From: JAICNG01 sp035765135
Lineage (GTDB): Bacteria > Gemmatimonadota > Gemmatimonadetes > Gemmatimonadales > Gemmatimonadaceae
Assembly: GCA_035765135.1 (NCBI GenBank)
Contig: DASTYE010000118.1
Coordinates: 27,354 to 91,353, forward strand
Direction of reading: 5' to 3'
DNA length: 64,000 bases
The notes under the pieces are model-generated. The model had not been told where the DNA came from, made no database searches, and worked only from the letters and a program-made list of their open reading frames with translations. The translations under genes were made by a program, and so were the position numbers. Shown here piece by piece: positions 34,178 to 43,138 of this stretch (position 1 is its first letter; every line of letters starts with the position of its first letter).

Positions 34178-36148
34178 ATGCCCGATCCAGCCCGGCCTCG
34201 CACGTTAGGCCGTGTCGTCGCAACGGAGCGCCGACCCAACACGCCTCACGAGTTCCATTTCTGGACGGCGGTGGATTCGCCCGTCGGCATCGGAACGATC
34301 GTGCGCGTGGAGGGCACGCGGGCCGTGGACGGACACATCCCGCGCGTGTACGGAGTCGTCGTCGACGGGTTCAGCTTCACCGATCTCCTCTCGCCCCTGC
34401 ACGACGTGCTCGGTCACGATGGCGATCCCGCATCGTCGGCGATCGCGCCCACGGAGCGTCCCGAAGTGCGGCTCTACACGGCCGCCGTGCTGCGGCAGAT
34501 CCCGGAGGAACCGCTTCAGCCCGTTCCCATGGGCGAGGTGTTTCTGGCGACTGATGAGGATGTGAGTCTCGCGCTGCGGATGGACACGTACACGCGGGAA
34601 GGCGCGCGGACGGCGATTCCGATCGGACTCTACCGGGCCGGCGGCATGGACTCGCCGATCTATCTCGACGCCGATTTCCTCGTCGGTCCCGAGGCGGCTC
34701 ATCTCAACATCACCGGCGTTTCGGGACTGGCGACGAAAACGAGTGCCGTCGAATTCATCCTCGCCTCGCTGTTCGCGCATTTTCCGGAGAGCAAGGGCTC
34801 CGTCGCGGCGGTCTGCTTCAACGTGAAGGGCCCCGATCTCTGCTACCTGGATCAGCCGGGCGACCTCGACGCGAACGACCTCGCCATTTACGACCGCCTT
34901 CGCGTGCCGGCACGGCCGTTCGACCGCGTGCGGTACTTCGCGCCCTACAAGGCGAACCTGACATCGCTGAACACGCTGCGCTCCAACGAGGAGCTGATGC
35001 ATAACGTCACCCCGCTCACGTGGGGACTCCGCGAGGTGCTTCAGTTCGCCGAGGTCATGCTTAACCGCGATGACGTGGACGCGAAGGCGGACGCGCTCAT
35101 CGACTTCATCAAGGAGCGTCTGCTCGATCGCGAGTACACCGATGCCGCGCTTCTCGCGGGCAAGCGCTATCGCGTGCAGTCGTTCGCGGACCTGGAGGCC
35201 TGGTTCCGCGACGTCATCATGGCGCTCGAGCAGAAGGGGAGTGAGGGGTACCGGACGCACCACATCGCGACGATTCGAAAGGTCCGCAACCGTCTCTCGA
35301 ACATCTCGCTGCGGTGCGCGGGGCTCGTCACCGACGACGGCTCGGTGAGCGACCTTCCCTGGGGGACCTTCGAAGACCGGTCGGTGTATGTGATCGACGT
35401 CGCGGGTGCGGAAGAGGATGCGCAGGACCTCATCTTCGCGCGCATCGTGTCGAAGCTGCGCGAGCACCTCGAGCGACGCGACCTCGGTGTCAGCCACGTC
35501 GTCGTGTTCGTCGACGAGCTGAACAAATACGCGCCCGCGGACGGTCCCGATACATACGTCCGGAAGATGCTGCTCGACATCGCCGAGCGAGGGCGATACC
35601 TCGGCCTCGTGCTGTTCGGCGCGGAGCAGTTCCGGTCGCAGGTCCACCGTCGCGTGGTCGGCAACAGCGGGACCGCGCTCTTCGGCCGCATGGATGGGGA
35701 CGAGCTGGCCACGCCGGGCTACGCCGTGCTGAGCCCCGCGACGCGCACGAAGCTGGCGACGCTCGCCAAGGGAGAATTGATGGTGCGGCACCCGCACTTT
35801 ACACAGCCGATTTTTCTCAAGTTTCCGCGCCCCGCCGTGCTGCGTGGGCGCGATGGTGTCGAGCGCTTCCCGCAGGCGACCGAGGCCTCCTTCGAGACAT
35901 CGCTCTTCCGTACACTGCGCCAGCTGGACCCGAGCATCCCGCTCGTCTGGGTTCAGGACATGGTGGCACTGTACGATGAGCCGGATCTCATTCGGGCCCG
36001 CAACGCGACTATGCAGGCGCGTCCCGCGGACGTGAAGGCGTTCTTCGCGTCGCGACTGCGCAACATCATCCCCGCGCAGCCGGTGACCGCGCCTGTTACC
36101 GCGTCGCCGTTGCGGTCCCTGCCCGCCGATGATCCGTACGGGTCGTGA
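34178..36148 (+). CDS. herA: HerA-type DNA translocase ATPase
   Basis: A 656-residue hexameric FtsK/HerA-superfamily ATPase that pumps DNA and directs NurA during end resection. The N-terminal 90 residues form a HAS-barrel-like domain. The P-loop is GVSGLATKTS (G180, K187), with Thr replacing the usual Gly before Lys. Walker B is VVVFVDELNKYAP, and the helical insert and C-terminal catalytic motifs (RGRYLGLVLFGAEQFRSQVHRRVVGNSGTALFG-type, arginine finger region) are present. Its position after nurA and before mre11 and rad50 matches archaeal gene order. The last 15 bases overlap the next open frame. Confidence 0.87.
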   Translation: MPDPARPRTLGRVVATERRPNTPHEFHFWTAVDSPVGIGTIVRVEGTRAVDGHIPRVYGVVVDGFSFTDLLSPLHDVLGHDGDPASSAIAPTERPEVRLYTAAVLRQIPEEPLQPVPMGEVFLATDEDVSLALRMDTYTREGARTAIPIGLYRAGGMDSPIYLDADFLVGPEAAHLNITGVSGLATKTSAVEFILASLFAHFPESKGSVAAVCFNVKGPDLCYLDQPGDLDANDLAIYDRLRVPARPFDRVRYFAPYKANLTSLNTLRSNEELMHNVTPLTWGLREVLQFAEVMLNRDDVDAKADALIDFIKERLLDREYTDAALLAGKRYRVQSFADLEAWFRDVIMALEQKGSEGYRTHHIATIRKVRNRLSNISLRCAGLVTDDGSVSDLPWGTFEDRSVYVIDVAGAEEDAQDLIFARIVSKLREHLERRDLGVSHVVVFVDELNKYAPADGPDTYVRKMLLDIAERGRYLGLVLFGAEQFRSQVHRRVVGNSGTALFGRMDGDELATPGYAVLSPATRTKLATLAKGELMVRHPHFTQPIFLKFPRPAVLRGRDGVERFPQATEASFETSLFRTLRQLDPSIPLVWVQDMVALYDEPDLIRARNATMQARPADVKAFFASRLRNIIPAQPVTAPVTASPLRSLPADDPYGS

Positions 36149-36152
36149 TCGC

Positions 36153-36986
36153 GTGAACCTCCTCGCCAGGCGCTTCGCGCGCGCGTTCGCGGTCGTGAGC
36201 GGAGCATCGGGGCTTCTCGCCGCGCAGAGCGTCACGCTCCAGATCAAGCCAAAGGTCGGTGACACGTTGCGGCTGCGCATCGAGCAGGAGATGGAGATTA
36301 CGGCCGTCGGTCGGATGCGCGACGTCGATACGACGATGACGATGCGCTCCTCCATGCTGATGCTCTCGCGGTCGATCGTCGTGCTCTCGGATGATGACGG
36401 GACGACCGTTCGCTCCATTACCGACTCCATAGCCGTCAATCCCGGCGCGCTCGATCCGCGCCTTGACCAGGTGCGCCGCGCGCTGCAGGGGAAGGAGGTC
36501 CGCGTTCGCTTCTCTCGCGAGGGGTCCGCGACGCTCGTGGAGGCGGATCCCGAGCTCCCGCGCGATCTGCGCTCGGTTTTCTCCCAGCTCCCGGCCACAT
36601 TCCCGCGGCACCAGGTTTCCGTTGGAAGCACCTGGAAGCAGCGCATTCCAATCCCGGACGCCGCCCAGGGTCAGATCGCCGGGACGCTCCAGGCAGTGTT
36701 TCGGCTCGACTCGCTGACGAGTCGGGGGAAGCGGGCGTTCATCTCGATGCGGGGTACGCTGACTCGAGATTCGACGGCGAGCGCGATGGCCGATGGCGGG
36801 CGAATGACGATGACCGGGACCGTCACCGGGTTCATGATTCTCGACCGTGTCCGCGGATGGGTCATCGACGCGCTCACCGAGATGTCCGTGCAATCGCACA
36901 TCGAGCCGGCCGCGGGGAAGGCCCTGCCCCCCGTCAAAATGCGAATGCGGCTGATTCAGAGGCAGCGCACTATGGACAAGGACTGA
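36153..36986 (+). CDS. Exported protein of unknown function inside the repair cluster
   Basis: A 277-residue protein from GTG 36153 (an ATG at 36129, overlapping herA, is the alternative). An N-terminal hydrophobic segment ending LLAAQS looks like a signal peptide. The mature part is beta-rich: VTLQIKPKVGDTLRLRIEQEMEI, then STWKQRIPIP and LDRVRGWVIDALTEMSV. This resembles exported DUF6263-type proteins; the match is by eye. Why an exported protein lies between herA and mre11 is unclear; it may be a bystander co-transcribed by read-through. Confidence 0.7.
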   Translation: MNLLARRFARAFAVVSGASGLLAAQSVTLQIKPKVGDTLRLRIEQEMEITAVGRMRDVDTTMTMRSSMLMLSRSIVVLSDDDGTTVRSITDSIAVNPGALDPRLDQVRRALQGKEVRVRFSREGSATLVEADPELPRDLRSVFSQLPATFPRHQVSVGSTWKQRIPIPDAAQGQIAGTLQAVFRLDSLTSRGKRAFISMRGTLTRDSTASAMADGGRMTMTGTVTGFMILDRVRGWVIDALTEMSVQSHIEPAAGKALPPVKMRMRLIQRQRTMDKD

Positions 36987-37044
36987 GCGAACCCGCTATC
37001 CTCTTAGGAGTATTACAGTTAGCCGAATTTCTCCCGAGGATGGC

Positions 37045-38244
37045 GTGCGGCTGGTACACATCTCCGACCTGCATCTCGGCTTCCGCCAGTATCATCGCCT
37101 GACCCAGTCGGGCATAAACCAGCGGGAGGCTGACGTCGCGAACGCGTTCCGTGGCGCGATCGATCGCATCATCGCGCTCGAGCCCGACGTCGTGGTATTC
37201 GCCGGGGACATTTTCCACACCGTTCGCCCAATGAACCCGGCGATCATTCACGCCTTCAACCAGCTGGCGCGGCTCACGCGGGCGCTGCCCAACACGCTCG
37301 TCGTGATGGTAGCGGGCAATCACGATCGCCCGCGCGCTACGGAAACGGGGTGCATCCTCCGCCTCTTCACGATTCTCGGCGTCCATGTGGTCGACGCGGA
37401 GCCGCGACGGCTGATGTTCCCCGAGCGCGATTTGGCCATCCTCGCGGTCCCGGACGTCATTGGTGACTACCCGGCTCTGCTGCCCGATCCCGCCGTTAGG
37501 CACAACGTGCTGCTGCTGCATGGCGAGGTGGAGGGAATGCTGCCGCCGAGCGCCGTCCGGCTCGATCGCGCCGCGATGGAGATTCCACTCGACGCCATCG
37601 GCGCGCCGCGCTGGACGTACGTCGCGCTCGGTCACTATCACGTGCACCGCCAGATCGCGCCGAACGCGTATTACTCCGGGTCGATCGATTACACGAGCAC
37701 CAACCCCTGGGGCGAGCTGGTCGAGGAGCAGCAAGCCGGTCTTCCGGGGAAGGGGTTCATCGAGTACGACCTCGAGACCGGCGCGCACACTTTTCATGCG
37801 CTCGAGCCGTCGCGTCGCCTCATCGATCTCCCCGGCGTCGTCGCCCGCGGGCTCACGGCGGCCGAGGTGGACGTCGCGATTCACGACGCGGTAGCCGGGT
37901 GCGTCGACGGCATCGAGGACAAGATCGTGCGACTCGTCGTCCGTGATGTGCCACGACACATCGCGCGCGAGCTCGATCAGAAGGCGCTGCGCGACTACCG
38001 GCGCCGTGCACTGTATTTCCATCTCGACACGCGTCGCCCCGAGGTGATGCGAATCGCCGCGAGCGGCGCGCCTGGTCGGCGACCCACGCTTCGCGAGACC
38101 GTCGAGTCGTACCTCGGCAAACGGTCCCTCCCGTCCGGCGTGGAGCGCGACCAGCTGGTGCAGCTCGGCACCTATTACCTGACCGAAGCGGACGCGGCGG
38201 CCAATGTCGCCTCAGCCGGTACGCCATCTCCGTTAGGCGGCTAG
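37045..38244 (+). CDS. sbcD: Mre11/SbcD DNA exonuclease subunit
   Basis: Mn-dependent nuclease partner of Rad50 in DNA-end processing (399 aa). All phosphoesterase motifs are visible: ISDLHLG (residues 6-12), VFAGDIFH, VVMVAGNHDRP, LLLHGEVEG and YVALGHYHVH. The start is GTG 37045 with GAGGA ending five bases upstream. The C-terminal third contains the capping region and Rad50-binding helices. It overlaps the Rad50 start by one base (TAGTG), so the two are translationally coupled. Confidence 0.93.
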   Translation: MRLVHISDLHLGFRQYHRLTQSGINQREADVANAFRGAIDRIIALEPDVVVFAGDIFHTVRPMNPAIIHAFNQLARLTRALPNTLVVMVAGNHDRPRATETGCILRLFTILGVHVVDAEPRRLMFPERDLAILAVPDVIGDYPALLPDPAVRHNVLLLHGEVEGMLPPSAVRLDRAAMEIPLDAIGAPRWTYVALGHYHVHRQIAPNAYYSGSIDYTSTNPWGELVEEQQAGLPGKGFIEYDLETGAHTFHALEPSRRLIDLPGVVARGLTAAEVDVAIHDAVAGCVDGIEDKIVRLVVRDVPRHIARELDQKALRDYRRRALYFHLDTRRPEVMRIAASGAPGRRPTLRETVESYLGKRSLPSGVERDQLVQLGTYYLTEADAAANVASAGTPSPLGG

Positions 38245-40715
38245 TGCTGCTCAACCGCCTCGTCCTCCAGAATTTCCGCCAGCACGCGGACAGCCGGATC
38301 GAATTCGGCCCGGGAGTGACGGGCATCATTGGTCCGAACGGGGCGGGGAAGACCACGATCCTCGAGGCGATCGCCTGGGCGATCTACGGAAATCCCGCCG
38401 CGCGGGGCACCCGTGATTCCATCCGCTTCAACCGCGCCGGCGCGCGCTCCGGCGTGCGAGTGGAGCTCGACTTCGATCTCGGCGGACACAACTACCGCGT
38501 CGTTCGCGGGCTGACGAACGCCGAGCTGTATCTCGACGGTCCCCACAACAAGATCGCCGACTCGATCACCGGTGTCACCGACGTGCTCATGCGCCGCCTG
38601 GGGATGACGCGTGAGGAGTTCTTCAACACGTACTTCACCGGCCAGAAAGAGATCAGCGTGATGGCGGCGATGAGTCCCACGGAGCGCGCGCAGTTTCTGT
38701 CGCGCGTGCTCGGGTACGAGCGTTTGCGCGCCGCGCAGGAGCTCGCGCGCGACCGCCGTCGCGCGATCGTCGCCGAGATCGCCGGGCTCAGGCAGGGAAT
38801 GGGCGACGCGGACGCCATCGCGAGACAGGTCTCCGATGCGGAAACGCGGCTCGGACAGGCCCGCGACCGCGCTCGATTTGCCGAACGCCGGCGGGATGCG
38901 TCGCAGGCCGCGCTCGAGGAAGCCCGTCCGCGGTGGGAGGCCGCGCAGCGCGCGCGCGAGGCGCATCAGGCGCTCCTCGCCGATTTACGCGTCGCCGAGC
39001 AGCAGGAGGCAGCCGAGGATCGCGAAGTGCAGCGCGTCGAGCGCGACCTCGGCGACGCCGCGAATGCACGTGCCGAGCTGGAGCGACTTCGCGTCGAGCT
39101 GGAGCCGTTTCAGCTCATTGCCTCGGAGTTTCAGCGCCTCGACGTGCTGGCGCGGGAGGAAGGTCGGCGGCGCGCGCTTCTCGAAACGCAGGCTGCCATC
39201 GCCGACGACCTGGTTCGACTGCGCGACCGTCGCGCGAAGCTCGAGAACGCTCCGGCGCTCGAGACCGAGATCGATGCTGCGCTCGTCGCGAAGCGCGCCG
39301 AGTTCGAGGCGACCGACGGGCTGCTCGAGGCGCGGCGCACCGAGTGGGTGCGCGATCGTCAGGAGGCGGAGACGAAGCGACAGGCCCTCCGCGAGCAGTA
39401 CACCGAGCTGAAGGAACAACGCGATCGCATCGTCAGCCTCGGCGCCGAGGGAGCCTGTCCGACGTGCGCGCGCCCACTGGGCGAAACGTATCGCGCGGTG
39501 CTCGATCTTCTCGATGAGCAGCTCGAGACGGTTCGTGTCGACGGCAACTACTACAAGGCGCGCTTCGAGCAGCTCATGGAGATGCCGGAAGACGTGCAGG
39601 CGCTCGATGAGCAGCGTCGCGCATTGTCGCTCGAGGTATCGACGCTCGAGCGCCGCCTCACGAAGATCCAGCTCGCGGTGCAGGAGCTGGCGCACGTGGA
39701 ATCGGACGTCACCGGCAAGAGCGAGCGGGCCGCCCAGGTCGCGGCGGAGCTGGAGGCGATTCCACCCGGATACGACGCCGCGCGTCATGACAAGCTGCGC
39801 GCCGAGATCGAGCGCCTCACGCCGCTCGACGCGCGCGCGGCGCGCCTGAGTGCGCAGCTCGAGCGCGTGCCGCAGCTCGAGCGCGAGCGTGCGTCAGCGG
39901 TCGAACGGTTGGGCGCCGTTCGCGCGCGATTGCGGGCGCTTCAGGCGCGACGCGAGGAGACGACGATCCCCGAGGCGGATCACGAAGCACTACGGGCCGA
40001 GTACGAGCGCGTGCGAGGCGAGGCCCACGCCGCCGACCTGGCGCTGGTACAGGCGCAAGGCGAGGAGCTGAGCGCGCAATCCGCGCTCGAGCGTGCGAGA
40101 TCGATCGCGGCGGAGCTCGCCGCGCGTCAGCGAATGCTCGGTGAGCTCACCGCCAAGAAGCTGCTGCACGACGAGCTGGACCGCGCCTTCACCGACTTGC
40201 GGACCGATCTCAACTTCCAGCTGCGCCCCGAGCTCTCGGAGCTGGCGAGCGGCTTCCTGAGCGATCTCACCGACGGTCGCTACGGCGAGCTCGAGCTCGA
40301 CGACTCCTACAACATCGTAGTGCTGGAAGACGGCGTGCCGAAGCCAGTCATCTCCGGCGGCGAGGAGGATCTCGCGAATCTCGTCCTGCGCCTCGCGATC
40401 TCGCAGATGATCGCGGAACGCGCCGGACAGCCGCTCTCGCTGCTCATCCTCGACGAGATCTTCGGGTCGCTCGACGAGGCGCGGCGCGCGAACGTGCTCG
40501 ACCTGTTGCGGCGGCTGCAAGGACGGTTCGAGCAGGTCATCCTCATTACGCACATCGAGCAGGTCCGCGAGTGTGTCGATCGCGTCATCTCGGTCCGATA
40601 CGACCAGGAAAGCGGGAGCTCGGTGGTCGAGCAGACGACGCCCGAGTTTCCCGACCTCACCACACCGCCGGTTGCGGGGGATGAGGTGTACGAGGCGGCG
40701 GGAGCCGGCGACTGA
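38244..40715 (+). CDS. sbcC: Rad50/SbcC ATPase with zinc hook
   Basis: SMC-like DNA-tethering ATPase (823 aa, close to archaeal Rad50 and shorter than E. coli SbcC). Walker A is GPNGAGKTT (from residue 30), a Q-loop follows, and long coiled coils flank the zinc hook CPTC at residues 405-408. The ABC signature is VISGGEEDLAN (S704), Walker B is LLILDEIFGSLDEARR, and the final His-switch is ILITHIEQV. GTG start overlapping mre11; its TGA overlaps the next ATG. Codon use and length fit neighbours. Confidence 0.94.
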   Translation: MLLNRLVLQNFRQHADSRIEFGPGVTGIIGPNGAGKTTILEAIAWAIYGNPAARGTRDSIRFNRAGARSGVRVELDFDLGGHNYRVVRGLTNAELYLDGPHNKIADSITGVTDVLMRRLGMTREEFFNTYFTGQKEISVMAAMSPTERAQFLSRVLGYERLRAAQELARDRRRAIVAEIAGLRQGMGDADAIARQVSDAETRLGQARDRARFAERRRDASQAALEEARPRWEAAQRAREAHQALLADLRVAEQQEAAEDREVQRVERDLGDAANARAELERLRVELEPFQLIASEFQRLDVLAREEGRRRALLETQAAIADDLVRLRDRRAKLENAPALETEIDAALVAKRAEFEATDGLLEARRTEWVRDRQEAETKRQALREQYTELKEQRDRIVSLGAEGACPTCARPLGETYRAVLDLLDEQLETVRVDGNYYKARFEQLMEMPEDVQALDEQRRALSLEVSTLERRLTKIQLAVQELAHVESDVTGKSERAAQVAAELEAIPPGYDAARHDKLRAEIERLTPLDARAARLSAQLERVPQLERERASAVERLGAVRARLRALQARREETTIPEADHEALRAEYERVRGEAHAADLALVQAQGEELSAQSALERARSIAAELAARQRMLGELTAKKLLHDELDRAFTDLRTDLNFQLRPELSELASGFLSDLTDGRYGELELDDSYNIVVLEDGVPKPVISGGEEDLANLVLRLAISQMIAERAGQPLSLLILDEIFGSLDEARRANVLDLLRRLQGRFEQVILITHIEQVRECVDRVISVRYDQESGSSVVEQTTPEFPDLTTPPVAGDEVYEAAGAGD

Positions 40716-41689
40716 TGGCGACGGCGCGCACGTGGCGCTCTCATCATCAGGCCGAAGGCCCCCAACCCGCGCGCCTGGATGACATCGCGGGGCTGAACCA
40801 GGTCTTCAGCGATGCGTTCAGCGAACGCTACCGTCGCGATGGAATGGTCGGGGTGCGCGTTCCCTTCCTCAATCCCGCGATCTGGCGATACGCGATCGAA
40901 GATGCCAGCGGCGGCGCGCTGGTCTGGCGCGATGACCGCGAGGAGATCGTGGCGTTCAACATCGCGCATCGGTCGGGCGTCGAAGGCTGGATGGGCCCGC
41001 TGGCCGTCAGACCGGACTGGCAGGGCGCCGGGCTGGGCAAGGAAATCGTTCGTGGCGGCATTGAATGGCTGCGCGCCGCGGGTGCGGCGACGATCGGGCT
41101 CGAGACGATGCCGCGCACGATGGACAACATCGGCTTCTACTCCGGGATGGGATTTCTCCCCGGGCGCCTGACAATCACCCTGACGCTCGACGCGGGGCTG
41201 CTCGGCAACGGGCCGAACCTGCTCGGTCGTCTCCCCGCCCGCGACAAGGACGACGCGATCGATGAATGTCGAGCGCTCACGGACACGCTCGCGCCCGGGC
41301 TCGACTTCACGAGGGAGCTTGCCCTCACCGACCAGCTGGCGTTAGGCGATACGGTGCTGCTCCGCGAGCGGGGGCGGGTGGTGGGGTTCGCGCTCTGCCA
41401 TACCGCGCCGCTCGTCGAGGGACGCGTGCGCGAGGAGATGCGTGTGCTCAAGCTCGTGCTCGAGCGCGAACAGGACCTCACTCGTCTCGGCGAGGTGCTG
41501 GTTGACTATGCACGCCGGAGCGGCACGCGTCGCGTCGCGCTCCGCGTGCAGACGGAGTTCCTCGGTGCGTATCAGACGCTGATCGGCATGGGCGCGCGCG
41601 TTCGCTGGACCGATCTGCGGATGACCCTCGCGGACATGCCGGAGCGCCTGCCGAAGCGCGGCGTCGTCTGGTCGAATTGGGAGATTTGA
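40715..41689 (+). CDS. Tandem GNAT-domain protein
   Basis: A 324-residue protein with two GNAT folds. The first (about residues 25-150) has a clear acetyl-CoA motif, MGPLAVRPDWQGAGLGKEIVRGGIEWL, and a late TMDNIGFYSGMGF. The second (about 165-310) is more divergent, with VVGFALCHTAPLVEG and EVLVDYARRSGTRRVALRVQT. Its ATG overlaps the rad50 stop (TGATG), so it is made with the Mre11-Rad50 pair. It could acetylate a protein, but no substrate can be named. Confidence 0.85.
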   Translation: MATARTWRSHHQAEGPQPARLDDIAGLNQVFSDAFSERYRRDGMVGVRVPFLNPAIWRYAIEDASGGALVWRDDREEIVAFNIAHRSGVEGWMGPLAVRPDWQGAGLGKEIVRGGIEWLRAAGAATIGLETMPRTMDNIGFYSGMGFLPGRLTITLTLDAGLLGNGPNLLGRLPARDKDDAIDECRALTDTLAPGLDFTRELALTDQLALGDTVLLRERGRVVGFALCHTAPLVEGRVREEMRVLKLVLEREQDLTRLGEVLVDYARRSGTRRVALRVQTEFLGAYQTLIGMGARVRWTDLRMTLADMPERLPKRGVVWSNWEI

Positions 41690-41703
41690 GGAGGCGGAGG
41701 CTC

Positions 41704-41720
41704 GCGGGCCGTTAGCCCGC
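41704..41720. terminator. Short hairpin between convergent genes
   Basis: GCGGGC-CGTTA-GCCCGC directly after the GNAT gene. The TAA stop of the opposite-strand small gene lies in its loop region. No T-run; a modest bidirectional terminator candidate. Confidence 0.5.
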
Positions 41721-41993
41721 TGAATTCCTCAGCCGTTCGTTCTCGTTTCGCTTTCCCGGATCCCAACGGACCTGAACGGCGCGACCGCACCAGTTCACCA
41801 TCAGGTCGGGGCTCGCCGCTTCCCACTCCGTCGGAATCGGGGCGAGTCGACGGCGCTCGGTGTCCGACTCGAACGTCAGCCACCCTTCGGCGAATGTTGG
41901 GGAGACGGAGCGGAGCGCGTTCGCCGATACCGGACGCGTGTCCCAGACCCGCCAGATCCGTCCTGCATCGTCCTCGAACTCCCTGTACCCCAC
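41712..41993 (-). CDS. Small conserved hypothetical protein
   Basis: A 93-residue soluble protein. Start set at GTG 41993 because GGAGG lies seven bases upstream; the GTG five codons earlier (42008) overlaps that site. The N-terminus GYREFEDDAGRIWRVWDTRP and the middle FAEGWLTFESDTERRRLAPIP are distinctive, with several Trp residues. Function unknown. Confidence 0.7.
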   Translation of the reverse strand: MGYREFEDDAGRIWRVWDTRPVSANALRSVSPTFAEGWLTFESDTERRRLAPIPTEWEAASPDLMVNWCGRAVQVRWDPGKRNENERLRNSAG

Positions 41994-42213
41994 GCCAGCC
42001 TCCGACACGTCTTCGTGTCACGCGCTACTGCCGCGCGGGACCCGTCCGCGCGCGCGATCGTGGCCCTCTGCACGCTTAGTGCCGCTGTGTGCGTTCGATC
42101 ACAATTTGTTCGCGGGAAGAACGGCAAGGCCGACCGATGGCGTGCTCGGGCCTAACGTTGCTGCGTGGCAGACATCCTGCATTCCGTCGAGCGATTCCCA
42201 CACCCAAGGCGAG

Positions 42214-42717
42214 ATGGCTGTCGAAGAAGGTCTCGAGAACGGATTGCTGCTTCGCACCCTGACGGATCCCGACACGGGGCTGCCGAGCGCGCTGTATTTT
42301 CGGCTCGTGCGCGAGTGGGAGGAGCGTCGCGCGGCGCGGCACGGCGGCCGCGTGCGAACGATCCGCATCTCGGTGCGTGGCGGCGACGATACGTCATGCC
42401 GCCGCTTCACGTTCGGGCTGTGTCGCGAATTCAGGAAAACGGATCTCATCGCGTCGTCCGGGCGCGCGCAGTATCGCCTGCTGCTGGTGGGGCGGGATGC
42501 CGACCAGGCGGATGCCATCCGCGACCGCATCGAGCGGCTCAGAGACGACACCAACGCCCGCTCGGCCTCGGACGGGACGATCGAAGTGCAGGTCGCTCTC
42601 GACGAGGTGCACCCGGTTCGGGAGCGAGACGCGCACGAGCCACCGGATCTCAGGCAGATCGAGGACAGTGGATTCCAGCGTCGGTTCGACCCGGAGGGGC
42701 CGCAGCCTAACGCGTGA
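42214..42717 (+). CDS. Degenerate GGDEF-like domain protein
   Basis: A 167-residue protein with AAGGCGAG just before the ATG. The beginning LTDPDTGLPSALYFRLVREWEERRAARHGG copies the D-LTGLPNRRxF entry of diguanylate cyclases. Where GGDEF should be, the sequence is SSGRAQYRLLLVG (about residues 81-93), and the metal-binding Asp of the first strand is missing. It therefore should not make cyclic-di-GMP but may bind a nucleotide or act as a scaffold. Its last 11 bases overlap the convergent gene. Confidence 0.68.
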   Translation: MAVEEGLENGLLLRTLTDPDTGLPSALYFRLVREWEERRAARHGGRVRTIRISVRGGDDTSCRRFTFGLCREFRKTDLIASSGRAQYRLLLVGRDADQADAIRDRIERLRDDTNARSASDGTIEVQVALDEVHPVRERDAHEPPDLRQIEDSGFQRRFDPEGPQPNA

Positions 42718-43081
42718 CGAGCGCCCCGGCCGAAGAACGCGCGTGGCGCCAGTCCTCGACGACGGTCTGCAGCGCGGCCAGCGTTCGCAGCGCATAAAAC
42801 GCGATTCCCTCGCGCTCCTGACGGGAGTGCGCCGTCTGGTCTCGCACCAGGCTCGCGAGCCTGTCACGGTTTTCGGTGTCACGAAGCTGGCTATCGACGC
42901 GCGGATCGCGAAGGCCGAGACGCTCCCAGAGACCGCCGATCGCGAGCACGTAGTCGAACAGCGCGGCGAGATCGTCCGCACGGGCCGCGGCGGCGTCCAC
43001 CAGCGCGGAGAATCGATCGAGATGCACGTCCTGCAGGACAGTCACCATCGCGCAGACCCGCCCGGCGTAAACCGCGGGCAC
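42707..43081 (-). CDS. Conserved hypothetical protein, helical
   Basis: A 124-residue, all-helical, charged protein with no known motif (RFSALVDAAAARADDLAALFDYVLAIGGLWERLG, given here in outline by its Ala/Asp-rich helices around residues 25-55). Start may be the internal ATG at 43048 (MVTVLQDVHLD). Its TAG stop lies in a CGTTAGGC octamer and overlaps the end of the GGDEF-like gene on the other strand. Function unknown. Confidence 0.6.
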   Translation of the reverse strand: MPAVYAGRVCAMVTVLQDVHLDRFSALVDAAAARADDLAALFDYVLAIGGLWERLGLRDPRVDSQLRDTENRDRLASLVRDQTAHSRQEREGIAFYALRTLAALQTVVEDWRHARSSAGALVTR

Positions 43082-43138
43082 GATCTACGTCATCGCAGTT
43101 CGTCGCCCATGGCTCAGCGGTAGCACATCCCGCACCAC

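Noticed and set aside
34205..36646. 813-codon open frame antisense to herA and the next gene
   Set aside because: High GC makes long antisense frames common; its translation is Arg/His-rich and lacks domains, while the plus strand encodes a clear HerA.
33031..41689. Anti-phage defence interpretation of the HerA block
   Set aside because: HerA occurs in defence systems with SIR2 or DUF4297, but here the partners are NurA-like, Mre11 and Rad50, which fits DNA repair better; codon use matches neighbours.
43105..43138. tRNA-like string with GGCUCAGCGGUAGC
   Set aside because: Looks like a D-arm by chance, but no acceptor stem, anticodon arm or TTCGA T-loop can be paired around it.
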